A DNA stretch of 64,000 nucleotides from contig NC_045128.1 in NCBI RefSeq assembly GCF_007655135.1, positions 39,321,885 to 39,385,884 on the forward strand, written 5' to 3'. The translations under genes were made by a program, and so were the position numbers. The notes under the pieces were generated by a model. The model was not told the DNA's origin, ran no database searches, and was given only the letters and a program-made list of their open reading frames with translations. This stretch comes from Punica granatum. Lineage: Eukaryota; Streptophyta; Magnoliopsida; Myrtales; Lythraceae. Each line of letters starts with the position of its first letter. Within the stretch, counting starts at the first letter, position 1. Shown piece after piece: positions 59,640 to 64,000 of this stretch.

Positions 59640-62380
59640 GTTCTAGATGTCGGCAGGCTTTTAGCTGGCACAGTTCTGCAAATTTGGCCAAGGGTACAAA
59701 TGGTTTGTCCGAACTCACTGTTTCCCTTTTCCTTCTTTCCCATCCGATGATATAAGACCGACGTAGCATGCAACAATCATGAAAAGCGAAGAAGAGAAAC
59801 TAAGCATGCGAAAGTCCTTAGTGACTGGTATCTCATCAAATTCTGTATAAGACCTTTATAAGACCTCTAGGGAGCATTCGGGATGCTGCAAGCCGCGGCA
59901 TTGCTCCCAAGCTTCATAAGAATCTTTTCTCTGTTCACATAATGAATTTCAACAATGTATTAATGGCAACTGAACTGAACATGGTGTGTCGAGGGGAGAG
60001 GGAAATAGAGAGAGGGAGAGACAGTACTTCGAACCTTGAAATGGTTCCATAGGATTTCAGAGTCATTGAGATACTGGGGAAAGCACAAGCGACATGAAGG
60101 CAAAGCGCCACTGCAAGATGGCCATAGGATATTACATTTGAAAAGTGGCCATCATAGGTGAAAACTAGTTTGAGTTGCCAGAAGGCGAAGAGATGACCGA
60201 ATGAGTTACCCGTGAGATATCCTCAGCTGGAACCTGCAGTTTCTTTTGCATCCGGACCTTGATGTGTGCTAACGTCTCACCTTCATGTATGACCAATAGA
60301 AATGGTTCCCCAAAGTTGCATATTATTTGCTGAGATCGATGGTAAAATGACCAAATGAGCTGTTTACCAATTATATGAAGTCCAAATAGAGCAAGAACGG
60401 TGAAATGGAAATAGGAGAGCTCGGTACCATCTGGTTTTTAGCAGTTTTTTTTCAGAAGTGATAAGCGTGAATCGCGTGGTGGAAGGGGCCAAGGTTCTCC
60501 TCTTCTAGGATCTGGTTCAGATGGGAATAAACAGAGGAACCTCTTTCAGGAAAAATTGGGCAATTTCTAATTCGGAATAGTAAATACATAAACAGGATTT
60601 CACTGCTAACTCAACCCACTGAATAGAAAGGCAGGTTACATCTTCTGCACGTAAAGTCCTGTACTGATCATTTATGTTCTCAATCTTGTCACTGAGAGTT
60701 AAGATCTGCAGGGATGAAACAACAATGTTAAACCAAAGATTTCTCTGTAATGGGCTCGTTCATAACCTGATTGTTTAGTTGCCAATTTCGATGCAAACTT
60801 TGTTGAGTAAGAGAAGATATAGAATCGTAATGTATGCCTCATCACGAGCATGTATTCAATGGAGAGAGGAAATCATGGTACCATGTAGATTTTGTGGTAA
60901 AAAACTTGCAGCAGTCTAAGTTCGGTTACTGGATGAGATAAACTCAAACCTGCTTCAAGGTGTATTATGGAACAATGAAATTCAGGAATGAGAGCATGCA
61001 TAAAAAGTATCAGATGTTAAATTAATGACTCTGATGCCCCGGAGCATATTCAATAATAAGCAAATCGCACCTTCTTTTTGAGCTTGTTGAGCCCGTCTCC
61101 CACAGTGCTCTGTTTCAGCGGCCAAAGATAATGAATCACAACCTAAAATAGAGGGATACACCATTACTAAAGAGGTCAAGACAAAACCAGATGAACATAA
61201 AATGGCATCAGAAGAAGATAGCCGGGAACAGAAACGCCCTTGACCAGTCATTGCATGTTGGAAAGCAAGTTTCAATTTCTTTAGGCCTTCCAATTCTGGA
61301 AGAGGTATGCCCAAAACTTCATAATACAAGATAACTGAAGTCTGCTAAGCGAGAGAGCAAGAGTAATGAGCCATTTGAAACCAGTAATATCTGATGCTCG
61401 AGATGATAATTCGTAAGAACAAACCAAAATTCGAATGGAGTATGTGACATCTACCTGGTTATGATGAACCAGCATGTCTACCAAGGTCTGCACGCCGCCG
61501 TACTTGATTGGTCGTGGCTTTGGCTGTTGAGAGTAGCAGTTGTGAGACGTTAGTTGAATTTTGGTTGGATCATCTAAACCGATTTGATGAGCCACTCTGC
61601 CACCACTTCAACGTAGCATGTAGCTTCGACCTTTAAAAATCACAAACACGTTTTCATCAATGCCTAGCATTACTGCGAAATCCATCCATGTAGCAATTTT
61701 TAAGCAGTACTCACAACTCGAGAACAAATTCTTCCTTATTTGGTCTTTCCAAGGATCGGAAGTGAACAATCTGTGCAGCAATGATAAACTAGATATCAGC
61801 TAACAAACAGCATAAGGAGTTAGGAATGACTAAAGGTACAACCATTGTAATACCAACCTCATTCATAATTCAAGGAGAAAAGTAAACAGCAAATAGAAAT
61901 TTCAAGGCAAATAAAGTGTCCCACTCGAATTTATCATCAAGTATACAGCTCTTACAAAGCAAAAAGGGTAAATAACAATTTTACACGTGATATAATTTCC
62001 TTGTCCTGACTAACAATCTAAGGTGAAACATGTTCGTAGGACACTACCTGGTGATTAATATTCCATAGGTAAAGGAACATCAGAACATTGAGTTCCTTCC
62101 TCGCTTTCAACCAGAGCTTTCTGAAAGGAAATGATATCCCAATCTTCAGTATATAACAAAGGAACAGAGAAGTTGATAAACAATGGATTCCGAATTAAAG
62201 ATGCTCTACACCAATGTATATACCTGACTCATTTGAACAAAAGACATCTCATCTTGATGCTCAGATGTGTCACTTGGGATCGAACTTTAATCTCCTAAGA
62301 GCAAATGTCCAACCAGAACAGATAAACGCGTTGAAATGAATGTAGATCACATCTAGAATTTTAGACATGATAAAGGCCGT
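59640..62380 (-). pseudogene. 3'-half relic of a second UBP12-like gene
   Basis: Matches UBP12 from about exon 20 to exon 32, with the introns in the same places. Exon counterparts lie at about 62240-62300, 62045-62125, 61710-61775, 61455-61635, 61240-61345, 61070-61145, 60895-60955, 60640-60710, 60430-60520, 60215-60330, 60030-60095, 59835-59940 and 59645-59675. Readable pieces include HQIGLDDPTKIQLTSHNCYS and ILYYEVLGIPLPELEGLKKL. Breaks include small deletions at the start of the exon-23 counterpart, frame loss in exon 20, a premature stop (SLEVL then stop) in exon 31 and a stop in the exon-32 counterpart. The MATH and catalytic exons (1-19) are absent. It is non-functional as a deubiquitinase. 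Confidence 0.85.
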
Positions 62381-62930
62381 CATCTTAGGCTGTGTTTGAT
62401 AAATTAAGTGCTTAAAAATTAAGCACTTAATTAGTTAATGGAAGAAACGTATAGGAAGAAGGGATGACAGAATAAGGAAAAGAGAATTTTGTGAGAGATA
62501 AGAGCAACAATAAGTGAATAATGACTTATTTCATTAAGTCAAAATTTTCTACTTATTTCATTAAGTGATTTTTTGCTTAATAATTAAGTGGTTTAGACCC
62601 TCATCTCTTTATCTTTTCCTCTTTACACTCATTTTCTCATATAACTAACTTGGAACTAACTTTTAAGCGCTTATTTAATTAAGTTGAAATAAACACATTC
62701 TTAAATTCTGATACATACAAATCATACTGCCTTACATCTCATGGTAGCGGATAATTCCAAAATCAACATTCAATTAGAAATAGAACTCAGCCAATGGTTT
62801 TCGTATTGCTCCTGCATTAAAGTTCAACTATGGTCATGCACATTAAATTTCGTGCAACCATCAGCATACCACTCCGCGGAAACCAATATCAATTTACAAT
62901 TGCTCATAAAGTTGGCATCAAAGAGCACCA
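62381..62930. other. MITE and short spacer between the UBP12 relic and copy D
   Basis: Most of this is a MITE (62388-62700). The remainder is the 3' flank of copy D and has no recognisable gene. Confidence 0.6.
62388..62700. mobile_element. Tourist-like MITE with TTA target duplication
   Basis: 313 bp with imperfect inverted ends GGCTGTGTTTGATAAATTAA and, reverse-complemented, GAATGTGTTTATTTCAACTT, plus internal AAGTGCTTAA/AAGCGCTTAA. TTA flanks it at 62385-62387 and 62701-62703, as expected for PIF/Harbinger-type MITEs. It sits where similarity to UBP12 ends. Confidence 0.7.
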
Positions 62931-63860
62931 TTAAGCATCAGAGAACGGGGGCATTACAAGGAATTGTGCCTTCAGGGAAGACCAAGCAGCGGCGGATCGG
63001 GACATCCTTTCCTCAGCGATCCTCTTCTTCTCCTCAGCCTCTGCTAACTTCTTCTCTTGAGATGTGTATTTGGACTTCATTTCCTCGGACTTGGTCATCA
63101 GACTCTCCCAGTCCGAGATGAGCTTCTCCTTCCTTGAATTCACTTCCTCCAATCTCTTCCCGATCTCTTCTTCCTCCTCAGTGATCGCCTCCAATAGCTG
63201 TTTGTTTGATAGGTGCGCCTCATGGTTCTTCTTCATGGCAGAGAACATCTGATCTCTCGTGAGCTTCTGCAGCTCAAACTCAGAGTTGTCCTGCTCGAAC
63301 ATCAGGAAATCAGATATGAAATCATCAAAGTTGTCCCAGAAGGCTCTGATCGATCTCTGCTGATCACATGAGAGGCCGACTTCGGCACGTGTCAAAGTCG
63401 ACAGAGCAGCGGCTAGTCTATCTTTCATGTTCAACTTGAAGAGGTCCGAGAGGCATTCCTTCAAGGACTGCTTAGCCTCCTCCACCTCTTCCGAGCTTGG
63501 AGAACCAGACATCATATCACACATTTGAATGTTACTATCATTATTTGAGCTCGATCCTTCTTTGTTCTCAGTGATAACAATGAACTCCTCAAGCTCGGTA
63601 AAGAAAGAGTCAAAATGGTTCGTCTCCATGACTGGACGTGCATTGACAGCAACAACTGATGGGACTGCATTAGGTTGGTTATTTGTCTCTGCGACTTGGT
63701 GAGAGTTGACGACTGATGTGGCCATGTAAGGAACGGGACGAGGAGCAGCCTCAGGGACAACAACCGGAGGAACAACAGCAAGCACATCGACCTCAGCTTT
63801 GACAATGACAGTGTCATTGACGACGTAAATGATGCATATCCCCAACTAGCTTCCCGTGCC
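62931..63860 (-). pseudogene. MATH-coiled-coil gene (RTM3-like), copy D, frameshifted and partial
   Basis: Last exon of a fourth, more diverged copy, whose first two exons would lie beyond the right edge. After the acceptor at about 63861, the frame reads ETVYVFKAREASWGYASF. Compared with copy A, about 37 bases are then missing, so the next block YVVNDTVIVKAEVDV is in another frame and the MATH domain is broken. From VNDTV onward the frame is open for about 300 codons. It has the helical region ([20 protein letters not shown]) and coiled coil, a longer linker, and a new C-terminus (QFLVMPPFSDA). The frame of the coiled-coil part is closed just upstream by TAG. An alternative splice or start could rescue part of it; I see none clearly. 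Confidence 0.75.
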
Positions 63861-64000
63861 TTGAACACGTAGACGGTTTCTGCAGTTTTTCTTAGGGTGT
63901 TAAATAATGCTTTCTCGGAAGTATGAGAGTGCAAGTAATTTCTTTCTTTTCCAATTTCTCGGAAAGCCAAAAAAAAAAAAGGCCGAATGAGTTGTGCGGA
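63861..64000. other. Probable intron of copy D
   Basis: This stretch lies upstream of the last-exon acceptor of copy D on the minus strand, in the place of intron 2 of copies A-C. It contains an A-run at about 63970-63981. Confidence 0.5.

Larger units (their letters stand above)
57926..59640. other. Intergenic region between copy C and the UBP12 relic
   Basis: Contains the copy C leader and promoter, DNA matching the copy B upstream region (for example TTTTCTTTTGATTGAGG near 58299), a SINE relic (58470-58575), a TA microsatellite (58886-58911), another SINE copy (59165-59285, minus) and an inverted-repeat element (59300-59608). No gene is recognised. Confidence 0.6.

Noticed and set aside
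62931..63845. Reading copy D as an intact gene starting at 63845
   Set aside because: That start is a TTG codon with a TAG just upstream, and the frame does not reach the splice acceptor; comparison with copies A-C shows a frameshifting deletion instead.

Overview
This window is nuclear DNA of a flowering plant, most likely a eudicot. It has GT-AG introns, AT-rich intergenic DNA, many small plant-type transposons, and plant-specific gene families: a group I CDPK, a GTD-binding/myosin-binding protein, a VQ protein, AMP1, a MATH-USP deubiquitinase and MATH-coiled-coil proteins. The species cannot be named from the sequence. I rebuilt gene models by hand from splice sites, intron phase and remembered family structure, so exon ends are predictions.

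Layout. 1-3.0 kb: non-coding, with a cluster of G-box motifs. 3.0-6.1 kb (-): intact seven-exon calcium-dependent protein kinase close to CPK1/CPK2. 7.5-8.7 kb (-): scrambled, frameshifted remains of a RAD5/SMARCA3-like SNF2-RING gene. 11.6-12.0 kb (+): single-exon VQ protein. 12.65-15.3 kb (-): three-exon myosin-binding protein 7-like gene. 15.3-20.7 kb: intergenic, with MITEs, a SINE and a complete small Mutator-like element flanked by a perfect 9-bp duplication. 20.7-26.7 kb (+): two tandem ANT1-like amino acid transporters made by one duplication of about 3.4 kb. 28.1-32.9 kb (+): ten-exon AMP1. 35.0-44.5 kb (-): intact 32-exon UBP12/UBP13 deubiquitinase. 44.5-48 kb: AT-rich intergenic DNA. 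48.0-64.0 kb (-): an array of MATH-coiled-coil (RTM3-like) genes in four copies: A intact, B with a nonsense codon at position 7, C intact, D frameshifted and running off the window. A decayed 3' half of a second UBP12 gene lies between C and D.

The most interesting part is 35-64 kb. The MATH exons of the MATH-coiled-coil genes have the same intron positions and phases as the MATH exons of the neighbouring UBP12, including a middle exon of exactly 158 nt in both. The array also carries a UBP12 relic that begins at exon 20, directly downstream of MATH-coiled-coil copy D on the same strand. This suggests that the small MATH-coiled-coil genes and the deubiquitinase share an origin, and that the locus has been growing by local duplication. 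Some duplicates are decaying, and transposon insertions distinguish the copies. The ANT1 pair is a second recent local duplication. Its junction falls inside a foldback element and inside the sequence matching the C-terminal tail, so the two copies end differently.
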